Shown piece by piece: positions 11,308-22,999 of a DNA stretch of 64,000 bases. The DNA comes from Nematostella vectensis. Taxonomy: Eukaryota > Cnidaria > Anthozoa > Actiniaria > Edwardsiidae. The notes under the pieces are model-generated. The model had not been told where the DNA came from. It ran no database searches and worked only from the letters and a program-made list of their open reading frames with translations. The position numbers were made by a program, and so were the translations under genes. Each line of letters begins with the position of its first letter. Position 1 is the first letter of the stretch. Location of the stretch: positions 7,984,001 to 8,048,000 of the forward strand of contig NC_064034.1 in the NCBI RefSeq assembly GCF_932526225.1. Reading direction: 5' to 3'.

Positions 11308-13906
11308 TCAAAACTTAAAAAACATAGAGTCTGTGTATCGCATGGTATGCAGATACTTAATCATGTCTTTGTCGAATGACTTAGTCCCACACATCAATAC
11401 CTGGACGCTGGGATCAGGAGTTGAGGGGAGCTGACTGGAAAGTAGAGCCTGGTCTATCCTGCCAAAATGAACATGGTCGCCATACTTCACTTGGGCATCG
11501 TCCTCCTTAAATATTAAAAAAACAAATTAGTATTGATTAGCAAAGGCAGAACCTCCTCCACTCGAAGCTCTAATGAGGAAAATTAGGACCATTGTGGGAG
11601 GTACTGAAGAAAAAAGGTGTACATAAAGGTGAATTTTCACTGGAGAGGTAAGCAGACTGAGACACTATCAGAGACTTTTTGCTGATTTTACTACTATCTG
11701 TTTTCACCCATCAATTGCAGGGCTGTAAATTAAACAATAGGCAATGTTAAATTCTTGTTGGTTATTATCTAACCTGACTAATGATGTACAGTACATCGAA
11801 ATTCCAATGATCTTTCCTGTTATCAAGTTCATCTTTCATCAAGATCTCCTCATAATGCCTGCATGAAAACAGTAGCTTCACCATAGTGTCATCCTTGTCG
11901 TTATCCAGAATCTGGCCTATGACTTGTAGCATTGGAGCAATGCCTGTCCCAGCAGCTAACATAAAAATGCGACGAAACTGAAAAAAGGAAAAAAAAATTG
12001 CCTTTTAAGTGGCTTGTACAAAGGAAAAAGTAAATATGAAAAGAGTGTTTTATATCTTGAAAAAATGCCTGAGGCAGATATAGCATGGGCTTCAGAGAAA
12101 ATTGTAATGAACGAAGTGATACTCCCAGTAACAGATCTAAATTTAAATGCTAGAATATTTCAATTCTAGAATAAATTGACAATAAACAGGCGCATACACA
12201 GGGGGTTGTGCATGGTGCACACGCACCCCCCTTGCCAGCCAAAAGTTGGTCTTTCTTATCTAGGAATCTTCAAATAGTAATGCTTTTTCCATATAAGACC
12301 TATGACTACACACCCCCCTCAGCCAATCCTGGGAACATGTCTGATAAATGTAATTCCAATCACACATTTTATATATCCCCCTCTCTTGCAGATGATCCTG
12401 GAACAGCCCTAATCCATCAGATGTGGCTAGGAGTCAGTGGATGCTGTAGCCAATGAAAAACAGTGAAAACTATGGTTGGTTAGCAAACCTTGTTGGGTGT
12501 GTATGTGAACTGGCCAAATGGTCCTCTCCAATCCACAAAGTCTCCCACTTTCCATTTTGACACACAATTTGACATCTTTCCATCCTTGTATATCTAAAAT
12601 AGAGAATATTTTAATGATACCTCAAATACATAGGAAGTGTCACTCAATAGGGCCCAGATTACAGCACAACAATAATAATAATAACAATCTTCATTTATAA
12701 TAAAATATGAATAATATAATAGTAATTTTTTAAATAATTAAGGCATTTTTTCTATTTATTTCAAACATTTGATATAAAAAACATGACATGGCCTACACAT
12801 CAAAACAAGAACAAACTATGTTCTTGTGCCACTACAATACCTTGATCAGAACAGCAAAGAAGCCAGAGCTTTTCAATGGACTCACAGGTGTGTATTGACG
12901 TGTTATGAACTGGTCATCAACTTTTCCCCTGAAGAACACAACAAACTATGAATTAAAATTGAATGACATGAAATTGTGAAAAAAAAAACTCATTTGGTGT
13001 ATTCTGGCATGTTTTTTGTTTGAAATACACAAAGACTAAGATCCTCTAAGTTCCCATTGAAGATGCTTGTGTTGGAGTCACATAACACTATATGACTCCA
13101 GGTGTCCTTGGAGCATGCAAGCTGTCTCAGTGTACTGCATGTTTTCATTATCCAACGAATTGACTATATTAAAAAAGGCATTTTAAACAACCTGGATTTA
13201 CATTCTTTCAAGCTTTGAAAGCTAAATAGATAGCAGGCAAAAACGAACAGCAGGGAAGAGAAAGGGAAAGAAAAAAAGAATAGGGAAGGTTTCCATGGTG
13301 TTTTGTTGCTGATTCTCTGTGTCTCTGCAGTGGAACACCTTGACTAAGAGGCACAAAGTTTATAAATAATAATAATTTTTGTGCTTATAATATTTTTTTC
13401 TATTCTTATCAAGGGGGTCAAGAGGAACCTCTCTAGTCACTCGAGCATCCAGTTGTATGTTTCGACTTAATTTTTATCTCAGAGGATGGTCATGATCAAA
13501 TAATATAATTACATAAAATTTAGCAAAATCTCAAAACATTGAAGTACCTTAGTATGATATGCTGTCCAGCATGGAGACCTAAACATCTGCCATCAGGAAT
13601 AGTAAAGTGGAACAAAAAGGCATCACTTGTAACCTGTCTTAAGCTGGCTAACTTGAATAACTTATACTTGGATGTACATATAACACTTTCACTACTAGAT
13701 GCCTTCTGAACTGATGCACAACACTGTACTGTTTGGCATTCCTTTTCCCAACGTTTCATATCTTCATCATAAATATCAAAGACACAAGGAGTACAACCTG
13801 TGCCACAGCAGTCTGTCGGTAAGGGTTTTTCCGGTGGTGCAGGCAGGTGAGGGGCATTAGAGCAAGCTTGCATACTTTGGTCCAGTAGAAAGATTCTTTC
13901 ACACAT
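11308..13906 (-). CDS. CYB5RL: NADH-cytochrome b5 reductase-like protein with N-terminal oxidoreductase-like domain
   Basis: Five exons read on the minus strand: 13906..13548, 12928..12841, 12593..12489, 11977..11774 and 11505..11308. All junctions are GT-AG and in phase, giving 317 codons, close to my recollection of the vertebrate CYB5RL length. Residues 20-60 hold a Cys-rich oxidoreductase-like motif (PEKPLPTDCCGTGC). The flavin fold follows: HAGQHIILR, then RQYTPVS (FAD binding), then GPFGQF. The NAD domain has LAAGTGIAPM and, near the end, CGTKSF, with FFKF at the C-terminus. Such enzymes pass electrons from NADH through FAD to b5-type haem acceptors; the acceptor here is unknown. The start at 13906 directly follows an in-frame TGA, supporting it unless an upstream exon is spliced in; ATG 13873 is an alternative. 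No membrane anchor is evident. Confidence 0.85.
12190..12480. other. Intron 3 of the reductase gene, C-rich repeat-like stretch
   Basis: This part of the intron holds a C-rich segment (about 12196-12235) resembling the ends of CAGGGGC-type short elements seen elsewhere in the window. I cannot define both ends, so this is only a possible transposon remnant. Confidence 0.2.
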
Positions 13907-14398
13907 TCAGATATCTTGTGTTTTCTTATTGCTGCCTTCACTGTTTTACCAAATATCTTTGAATCTATAAAATGCTTGCTTACTGTATCCTGAAAAATTA
14001 TACACACAAGTACATATAACAGTATTTTTAATCTAAAAATCTATTTCGTTATCAAAACGGTATAAAAAAAAGTATCAAAATCTGAAATCAACCTACCTAA
14101 TGTGAAATATTTATATTGTTACAAAGTGTACAATATTATAACTCATACTGAACCAGCATAAATATATGTGCTCATAAAAAATCCTAAAAAACACAATAAT
14201 AAGACCATGTACTGTATATAAACATAATACAGTAGCCTTTAACTTATAAAAAAGTCTAAACAATAAACAATAAGGTTGTAAATTGTGTACGAAGCGATGA
14301 GATATTTAAATACTATTGCATGAGGTGTAGGAGTTTTTCTGACATATATAAAATAGCTCTTTAGTACTTGTTATGTAAAAACAAATGCTGTCAAAACT
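13907..14398. other. Gap between the reductase gene and the MMP array
   Basis: AT-rich sequence. On the minus strand it is upstream of the reductase gene and should contain its promoter and perhaps a 5' non-coding exon. I find no clear TATA box or coding exon. Confidence 0.4.
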
Positions 14399-15615
14399 TT
14401 ACTTTGCGAACGGTCACAGCCGTGGAAGCGAGTTGTTCTTTAGGCTCAACTCCGATAAGCATAGAAGTCCACCATGAAAACCCTTCCTCGATTGATCGTT
14501 TGCAAGGTTTAACATCACAATCCTGCTTCCGTTTCCTGCTTTTATTGTTCTCTACAATCTTTTCTTGGGGTTGATCCATGTGGTTCATGTATAGTTGTTA
14601 TGAATCTGTATCTATTACTGGTCCGCCATATTGGATTTGGCGGGGAATAGAACTGGAACTAGTCCAGTCCTTATTCGGGCATGTGTCAATAAGGGTTACC
14701 GGATTGTACGCAGAGGGGAAAACGGTGTGTGTGTTCGCGTAGTTCAAACCAATTGCTCATAATCATTCTATTTCTAGGGCAAAGTAGTACTAATTTCATG
14801 GTTTTTAAATTATGCTTTATTTTCATTCTTTTACAGTCATTCATTTACATCTGTGTACGGTGCTGGTTCGCGTGATGCACTGTGAAGTGGATATCTCCAT
14901 CCTTTCTATAAAAATAATAACAATCATTAAAATACATGCTTGCTAAAACGTGCGAGAGTTTAAGGATTTATTGTGTAGTTCCAGAAAATATCCATACCCC
15001 CCCCCCCCCCCCTCCCCATTGAGAGGATTGGAAATTCCGGGGGGTGGGGGTTCAAACGCCCAGGAATTTCCAGAGGGGAGAGGGGTGATAAAATGCCCTT
15101 TTCCCTTAACAGTCACTGTATTTATTTTTTTCTTTTTCCCAACGGCTTGGAAATGCCAGAGGGGTGGGGGGTCATACCTCCGACCCCCTCAATGGGGGGG
15201 GGGGGGGGGTATAGATATTTTCTGGGACTTCACATTTTAGTTTATTTCCCAGCTCCAAGTAAACAGGTCTATTTGTTTATACATTCAAAAGCCTAAAGAA
15301 ATATAATATACGGGGGCGGATCTAGACCATTGCAAATGTAGCAAATGCAACAGTAAGATTTGAGGGAGTTGATTTATTTTTCGTCACAGCTTATATGTTT
15401 TCTTTTAGGATCTTTATTCTCTTACTACTTTCCTGATTCCACATGCATGATTCCCAGGCTTGACATACTAAATGACTATGTAAATTTGCTCTACAAATCA
15501 TTTTGTAAACTTTTACAGTGGTCAGGTTTTGATAAATGACGGACAAAAGAGTAACGTTTACGATATCAAGCTTTCAAGTGTTTTTAAGCCTGTTCACCTG
15601 ATTACAGTTCTTACC
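14399..15615. other. U1 3' flank of the first metalloproteinase gene
   Basis: Start of unit 1, downstream of the minus-strand MMP gene. It has no supported gene. It lacks the 280-bp CAGGGGCGGAT element found here in U2-U5 but has the most complete copy of the C-rich inverted-repeat element (14974-15232). Confidence 0.6.
14974..15232. mobile_element. MITE-like element with C-rich inverted ends, complete copy
   Basis: About 259 bp. The left end TGTAGTTCCAGAAAATATCC, followed by ATAC and a C-run, is mirrored at the right by a G-run then GTATAGATATTTTCTGGGAC, so both ends read TGxAGTyCCAGAAAATATCyATACCCC inward. It has no coding capacity. U2-U5 keep only the left part or fragments (for example about 22617-22790, 36900-37065 and 49326-49490). 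Superfamily unknown; a target duplication is not clear. Confidence 0.6.
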
Positions 15616-18600
15616 TTAACGAGTGCATATTCCGCACGTCTTCCTGCAATATTCCCGAGTTCCCTGATCAACGGAACACGAGTCGCCACTGCAGTCATCC
15701 AAATCGTCCATACATGCTGGAGATCAAGAGTATGCAAGAGCCGTTTAATTTTCAATCCTTCTGGTTAGATATTTCACTTTTTTGCGATAATGCGACAATT
15801 TGCCCTACCCCTGAAGGTATGGCCCTTCCACGATATGTGCTGTTGTATATTAGTCCATCAATTCCATCCCCCAACCAGGTAAAAATATAATCAAGCCTCC
15901 TTTCACTTCCCATTTATCACCTCCCCATGCATTTTTCTCTCCTTCAAAAACTACACTTACGCGGTGGGGGCGGTGGAGGCGCTGGGGGCATAGTACCACC
16001 AAGAGCTGCAATAAGACATCACTTTGGTTACAAAACAGAAATAGAATGGTCATAGTATAGGGAGTGTAATATGACGCTATGATACGTTCTGTGCGTATAA
16101 TACAGGATATATGCACAACAAATACAGATCTACCTGTTTTACATACAACAACAAAAAGGCATTTTACTCTCAACAGGATTTACCGTGCGTGTTGCGACAA
16201 ACGTGCATTTTTACTCTTTTTAATAACGAGCTTTCCTCGGCCAATCATAGCATGTGTTTTGCTAGCGTTTCACAGCCCCTTACTTACGTCCATAAAGACT
16301 CTGAACTCCCTTGATGTCGTCTGAATGAAGGGCGATTTTTGGGTCATACCCAGTGTAGTACGGGTACATGATGGCTCCCTGCACATCAGAGTGATCCAGA
16401 CCCAGGTTGTGACCAAACTCGTGGACCGCCACCCACAGAAGGTTTATGCCGTCGTATGAGTTGTGCGTGAACGTTTCGTCCTCGTCAAAGTGAGCGTCAG
16501 CGCCTGCGAGGGAAGCGTGGGCCAGAGTTCCACCTTCACCATCAAAGGGATCTGTGCAATTTGGCTCGCGCGCTGTACCCTTGTGATTCCTAGAGCCAAA
16601 ACTAAATGAAAAGAAACAATTTCAGTCAAGGTTATTTAGACACTGTCCGCATGTATTCGTTTTTCGTTTGAAAACGTAACATTTTTGTTACGGATACGGG
16701 AATTGTGTACACGTCCTCGAAAGCGGTATCTTAAAATCGCAACAATTCAAAAACCATATACAGTGTGGAACAATTTTTAAGCAACAATACCTTTCGAAAA
16801 CGGAACAAAAACCTGGCGAAAACCAAACCTTTCGAAAACGGAACAAAAACCTGGCAAAAACCAAACCTTTCGGAAAAGCTGACGTGAATCCAGCGTGCGA
16901 AGTGTAAACAAGAAAATAGCTAAACCGACGCATGGTGAGCGCATGCGCTGTAGACCTTGATATCGTTTTCCTCGTATCTGCATTAGGAACCCGACGGCAA
17001 CGTGGACCATAACGGCAGAAAACAATATAATTTGATTCAGAATTCAATAGCAGCACGTAAAAATGCGTTCTGTCTGATACATCTCAGCCGTTTGCCATCA
17101 AACCACGACGTGAAAACTCCAACCTTTACGGTCAACTGAGGACGCAGACGTTTGCACTGTAAATCCTCTAGACCACGTTCGCTACTGTAGAAATAATGTC
17201 CATAGTTTATTTTTATCTGTCTCTGACCAAATTGTTTTGCCTATTCCATTGCAATTAAATAATTGATCTCCAAGCGTTGTCCTAGCCCGTCTTCGTCGAC
17301 GGGCCGTTTCGAAATGATTACTCTTCGTGTGAATGCGAATATTTTGAGAACAGATACGCCAATCACAAAACAAAAATAAAACAAACCCATAATTATTGTC
17401 ATAACACTTAAAGCCATCACCACTGCCAATCATATACGCAAGTAATATCATCACTCCATATTATCAAAATCTCATTATAATAAGTATGACATCCTACATC
17501 ATTGTTTCCATCACAATGCATTCATTGTTATCTCACCATTTCAACTATATCATTATAATTTTTATCATCATCATCATCATACCATAATGATCACCACAAA
17601 CCTTTCCGTCACCATCACCATGCTATACCATGCATAATAATACCTTATAAGAAGATTCGCGTCGTTTAGAATTCTGGTTTGGGAAAATGTAAGAGAAGAC
17701 ACTTTCGCCCAGTGTTGGAAGGCGGTTGCGAAAATTTGGTCTTGTAGATCTGCCGAGAGGTCAGCGCCGTGTTGCACGTAATATTTCAGGTTATTCTGGC
17801 TATGGCGATTTGCTATGTTTGTGGAATATCTGCGTGAATGGTATAATAATGATTATTAATGTGAGTCAAGCTCCCCGAAAGCCCTTCTAAGGACTTCATA
17901 GACCTTTCGGGCAGGGTACCTCTTTATTCTGTTAACCCGACTTGCGTGAGGCAAGTTCGTAGTTTTAATAAAACCCTATGCAAAATGGGTTTATTTTAAT
18001 AGCGCATTGAGTGCGCTTGATTCAAGATCCTAAAAAACAATGTTCAATTCCTTTTCTGATAACAAAAAAAAGCAGGTATTTATAAAATAAATGATCGATG
18101 AAATCAAAACAAAAATGACAGGCAAGTCGGATCAGTGAAATATTAAGTGTATGGAACGAACGTTGTATGTTTTAGGATAGAAATGGAAAAGCTAAATATT
18201 CTGCGAAATACACTATTTCTAAAGACCTGAGTCTCAAAACGCACTAGCTTTTACTATTTCCCCAAACCGAGTAATAAGTTTTTCCCCCGTTTGTGAATGA
18301 CCTACCTACGCGCGCGGTTGCTTTTTCCTTGTGACTTGTCTGGCATGCCACATCGCGGAGTATGCATCAAACGAAATGTCGCCGCGTCCACTACACCTGT
18401 CTGAGGGATATGGGCAAAGCGCTGCATTTGCTTGATTGCCGAGGTGAAGTCATGGTTTCCACCGCGTTCGTAGCTTGGCGCTAAGTAGCGATACTTGTTG
18501 AGGTATTTCTGTTAACCAAAAGGTTCGGGCCTTTTAAGAATTTAGTGTTGATAAAGAGTATAGAATATTATTATGTAGAATTTCCTCGAGTATTTGCATT

Positions 18601-19017
18601 GTGCAATGAAAAAAACTATAATAACTACAAAAAAAAACTCGTTGCATTCATTGAATTTCTATTGTTCTCATAGCTCGTGAAATGGTGCCAATACCAATAC
18701 CAGTGTTATAAATAGAGTGCATTTTAACATTTTGTGTTACGCAAAAGAATGTGTCGTAAAAGAATATGACTAGTGCAGAGCCTGTGCATTTAGGAAATTT
18801 TACTAAGTGCATGTGTTGGGAGTAGGTCAAAATTGACTTTTCTTTTTAACATGTACATGTGTGAAGAATATGTGACAGTAAACTCTTCTTATTAAAAAAA
18901 AAACAAGAGTTTCTAGAAAGATAATCCACGACTCACCCTTGCCATCGAGTTGACGTCAAGACCGGCCGAGACGGCCTGGAACGAGAGTAACGCCACAAAC
19001 ACTAAAGCGAACTTCAT
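15616..19017 (-). CDS. Secreted matrix metalloproteinase with C-terminal ShKT domain, copy 1
   Basis: Six exons, minus strand: 19017..18937, 18508..18306, 17829..17644, 16601..16288, 16005..15961, 15716..15616. All junctions are GT-AG and in phase, giving 309 codons. Exon 1 encodes a signal peptide ([18 protein letters not shown]). Exon 2 is the prodomain with the inhibitory cysteine switch PRCGMPD and, at its end, RARR, a furin-type activation site. Exons 3-4 are the catalytic domain: [18 protein letters not shown] and zinc site [12 protein letters not shown], followed by the Met of the AIMYPYY segment. Exon 5 is a Pro-rich hinge. Exon 6 encodes a six-cysteine ShKT module (CMDD...CRKTCGIC). 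No hemopexin domain. It should be an extracellular zinc endopeptidase. In this copy Asp replaces Met just before AHFDEDE. ShKT modules occur in both toxins and ordinary secreted enzymes, so a venom role is not implied. Confidence 0.9.
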
Positions 19018-19097
19018 ATCTCTGTCAGTATTAACTCAGTATAAACTTTTTCTATTAGAGACTCAACTGAGTGTAACTCTTATGGATCGACCGCTCC

Positions 19098-19105
19098 CTT
19101 TTATA
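19098..19105 (-). promoter_or_regulatory. TATA box of metalloproteinase copy 1
   Basis: TATAAAAG on the minus strand, 81-88 bases before the start codon. A TCAGTT initiator-like sequence lies about 30 bases downstream of it. The same arrangement recurs in the other four units. Confidence 0.75.
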
Positions 19106-19131
19106 CAAGATGTACAGTGCGGTGTATTTAG

Positions 19132-19150
19132 TTAGCTAATCATTAGCTAA
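19132..19150. promoter_or_regulatory. 19-bp palindrome upstream of the TATA box, copy 1
   Basis: TTAGCTAATCATTAGCTAA, a perfect inverted repeat of nine bases around a central C. It lies about 27 bases upstream of the TATA box and contains TAAT-C-ATTA, compatible with a homeodomain-type dimer site. It is identical in all five units. Confidence 0.6.
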
Positions 19151-19864
19151 GCTTACCTTAAGTTCGAGTTAAACCACATTTGAATGTATCTAAGCTTCCG
19201 TATGGCTCGACATGGCTTTTGCCTTTTCACGGAAACGCAGATGTAAAAATAGTAATTCCGCTATGAGCCTGACTTGAGACTAAAATAAAGCTGCACCTGG
19301 TTTAGACAAAAGGACTTTTGTATTCGGTAAAAACAAACAACTAACAAACAAAACAAACAAGCAATCTGCGATTAATGGTGTATTTGTTTTTTTTTTTGTT
19401 TTGAGTCCAAAACAAAAATAATTGAGCTCAGATAAAATAGCTTTGATAAACCGTTAACCATTTACCGTTTTCAAGTCCTTCTTTTGAAAGTGATAAGGCG
19501 ATATGTTATTTTATATGAGGATACTTTATATAAATGATATTTATACAAAGAATCTTACAACCAACAAATGATTTATATCTTAAGGCAAACATCATTAGGA
19601 GTTTGGATATAAGGTAAATACTCTTTTGATTCCCACATCTCTTTTAATTACCCTTTCCTAAAAAAAACCCACCCCGCCTACCCCTTCTAAAGCCTAAATT
19701 TAAAAAAAAAGCTTCCTCTATTTTACTCCCTTTTCACCTTCTTAAATACACAATTATAAAACACACAATTAATTAAATACAAAATTATACAATGTAGCAC
19801 ACGTTTTCTACATTTTTGCTTAAAGGAGATATTAAAAGTAAAATACAAAAAGTAAAAACAAAAA

Positions 19865-20023
19865 GCCTACGTAGCAAGCACAAAGGGCCGCTGGGAAAGA
19901 AGAGAGACGGAGACGAGGCGCGCGCGCCAAGAGAGGAAAAGACATTCACGCTCCACCCTTCTCTCCAGGTGCGCGGATTCTACCCCTCATCATCCCCCAG
20001 ACCTTTGTGCTTGCTACGCAGGC
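19865..20023. mobile_element. 159-bp MITE-like element, U1 copy
   Basis: Inverted ends of about 22 bp: GCCTACGTAGCAAGCACAAA at the left, and on the opposite strand GCCTGCGTAGCAAGCACAAA at the right. Non-coding interior with a GCGCGCGC run. Also in U3, U4 and U5; in U2 nearly all of it is missing. Confidence 0.7.
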
Positions 20024-21893
20024 TTAAAGTAACAGGACGCAAGATGTCATAGAGATAAACGTAATATTTATACAATTTATAGCATCTTAGACTTTTGAAA
20101 GGGCCACAAATACCTAGTGTCAAAAACGGGCAAAAGCGAGTCTCTACAAGGGCATACAATGAGCCCCCTTCCAGAAACACGTTAACGTCGTTCAATATAT
20201 TCTGATGCCGAAAATATACATTTTAAAAGTTGCTGGGGAAAAATATTTGTTCCTTCTTCCCATGAGGGACAATTAATCGTTTAACCGATCGAGACTATTT
20301 TTCCCCAGCATCCGCTCCAGCACCTCCAAAAATTATCCGCACAAATACTTCCACTACACAAATTTGTCAGCAGAACCATTCGGGTCAAATATTTTCCCAG
20401 CAACCGAGGGGTCTAACATCTTTCCAGCCAGCGGGCTGCGGAACGGATATTTTGCAGAACAGATCCGTTTTGTGCCCTTGTTTCTTAGCTCCCCCTTTTT
20501 AGGACAAAAACAAATATACCTTTAGGGCTTTTTAGAGTTCTACAATATATATATATATATATATATATTTATTTTTTGTGCTCACAATCTTCAAAGCACC
20601 TAATCGCTTAATACTTGGAAATCCCCGCAAGCGGTCATGCTGCGCAAATACTGCAGGGTCATTAGATAGTCCATTAAACATGATCTGCTCGCAGGCGATT
20701 TTTACCCCTTTGATCTTTGATGTCAAGAAAGCGAGTTACCTAAAGTATAACGCAGGTTAGCACAGGCTTTGGGCGGGCACGCTGATACAAACAGTGTTAT
20801 TTAAGTCCCATCATGAGCCTGGGCTACCTGTGGTGTGACTGTGAACACCACACGTATAAAGAGCGTGAGATGTCTAGGCCGGGTCTTTAGTAAACCCGTC
20901 GTTGTGTGATTCGTTTGTTCTCGTTCGTTGTGATTCGGTTCGCGCACTATCATCCGGAAAACGTACATTTTTATAGTGACTCTCACGACTTCGCCCGAGA
21001 AATCAGATAAACTTTTCATATTGAACAACTCTTTAAATCATCCTGGGATCCGCCACTGACCATTATCCTCCTCACAGCATAGGCTACTTTTTATTTTCTT
21101 CTTTGATTGAAAACAGTATGCAGTCTTTGCGGTAAGCTGAAAATTCTACGCAGAAGCACAAAGGGCACGTTACTATTTTTAGTTAAGGTCAAGATTGCCA
21201 AACACAAGACGTTAGCCATAGATAGAACATCTCAAGTACAATCTGCTAAATCGATAAAGGTTTTTGAACGACGTTTTATATAATATTTTCAAGGATTTCA
21301 TTAAAGGATCAAAAGTCCCACAGCACATGGTAATACTTAAGGTAATACTTTGTTCTATTAGGTGCACGCGTATATGGCTTTTGTGTGGTATTTATCAGTC
21401 TTAGCGATAAAATACGGTTAAAGATGGGGTTTACCCTATAATAGAAAGATGGGTCGCCCCTTAAATAGAAAACGTGTCATTGGGGCTATGTCCTGTATTG
21501 TATTGTGTCAGTTTTGGGAAATAAATAAAAAAAGATTAAAAGGAATTCACAATATGTTTTTAGTGATGCAGGATTTTGCTTTTTTGTGATCTGCAAAATC
21601 GCAAGGGACCGTAAAGGACTATGGGGTGGGGGGCCGCACATGCTCCCACAGACCCCTCCCCTGGCGAGGCCAGTGTCTGCATTGTTTAATTACGCTACTT
21701 CTAATCTTCCCATCAGTGAAGCCATTTACTGCATCCCACAGGGTGGTCTTGTTTAGATTACTTTGCGAACGGTCACAGCAGTTGAAGCGAGTTGTTCTTT
21801 TGGCCCAACTCCGATAAGCATAGAAGTCCACCATAAAAATCCTTCCTCGATTGATCATTTTCAAGGTTTAACATCACAATCCTGCTTTCTTTT

Positions 21894-22174
21894 CAGGGGC
21901 GGATACAGGGGGTGGATTGGGTGGATATCCACCCCCCTTTTTTTAGTAAAATAAATCGAAAAATCACTTTGTTTGAAGAAAATAAATGTCTGAGGGATGG
22001 GAGGTACGGTCCATTCTCCATCGCCAGCTTGAGTTTGCTGACGCGACAAATCCAATTCAGCGTGAAGAATTGTAAATATCTATGTAGCGACCTATCAAGA
22101 GTCACTGGATCAGTTATAGGCCGTCTAGCCGGCCATTATCCACCCCCCATTTTGAAATCCTGGATCCGCCCCTG
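21894..22174. mobile_element. About 280-bp MITE-like element, U2 copy
   Basis: Begins CAGGGGCGGATACAGG and ends CCTGGATCCGCCCCTG, so the first 11 bases (CAGGGGCGGAT) are perfect inverted repeats with imperfect continuation. The equivalent site in U1 (about 14521-14545) is empty, which defines the insertion. Flanks suggest a short degraded target duplication of about 5-6 bases. Superfamily unassigned. Confidence 0.75.
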
Positions 22175-22999
22175 CCTTTCCTGCTTTCATTGTTCTCTAC
22201 ACTCTTTTCTTGGGGTTGATCCATGCAGTTCATGCATAGTTGTTGTGAATCTGTATCTATTACTGGTCAGCCATATTTGATTATTGTTACCGGATTGTAC
22301 GCAAAGGGGAATACGGTGCGTGTGTTTGCGACGTTCGAATCGATTGCCCCCCCCCCCCCCCCCCCATAGAGATAAACGAATAAACAAATGCTCAAAATCA
22401 TTCTATTACTAGGTTTCCAATTAATACTACTATTGTATGGTTTTCAAATGATTTTTTATTTTCATTCTTTTACAGTCGTCATTCATTTACATCTGTTTAC
22501 GGTCCTGGTTCGCGTTGATGCACTGTGAAGTGAATATCTCCATCCTTGCTATAAAGATAATAACAATCCATTAAAATATGTGCTTGCTAAAACGTGTTAG
22601 AATATGAGGATTTATTGTGTAGTTCCAGAAAATATCCATACCCCCCCCCCCCCCCCCCCCATTGAGGGGATTAGAAATCCGGGTGGTTGTTCAAACGCCC
22701 ATGAATTTCCAGAGGGGAGGGGGGGATGCCCTTTTTCCTTAACAGTGACTGTATTTATTTTTTCCCAGGGGGTTAGAAATTCCATATGAAGAAAACGTTT
22801 ATATAGAACGTAAATAATTATATAGCTCTGTATCCAGATGCATGATTCCCAGGCTTGACATACTTAATGGCTATGTGAATTTTGTACATTTTCATAGTGG
22901 TCAGGTTTTTATGAATGACTGACAAAAGAGTAACGGAAAGTTTACGATACCGAACTTTCAAGTGTTTTTCAGCCTGTTCACCTGATGATAATTCTCACC

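Larger units (their letters stand above)
19151..22999. other. Spacer between metalloproteinase copies 1 and 2
   Basis: No supported gene. It holds two MITE-like insertions (19865-20023 and 21894-22174), an AT dinucleotide run (about 20544-20568) and a hairpin-forming pair GCTGGGGAAAAATA/TATTTTTCCCCAGC (about 20233-20246 and 20297-20311). It also has a GGATCCGCCACTG element end near 21048-21060, a 20-base C-run near 22346 and another C-run near 22640. Confidence 0.5.

Noticed and set aside
16688-17056. Repeated 82- and 122-codon minus-strand frames in every unit (for example 16688-17056, 24084-24452)
   Set aside because: They lie in intron 3 of the metalloproteinase genes and contain two copies of a 35-bp direct repeat; conserved only because the whole unit is duplicated.
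18950-19135. 61-codon plus-strand frame recurring in all units
   Set aside because: Antisense of exon 1 and the promoter of the metalloproteinase gene.
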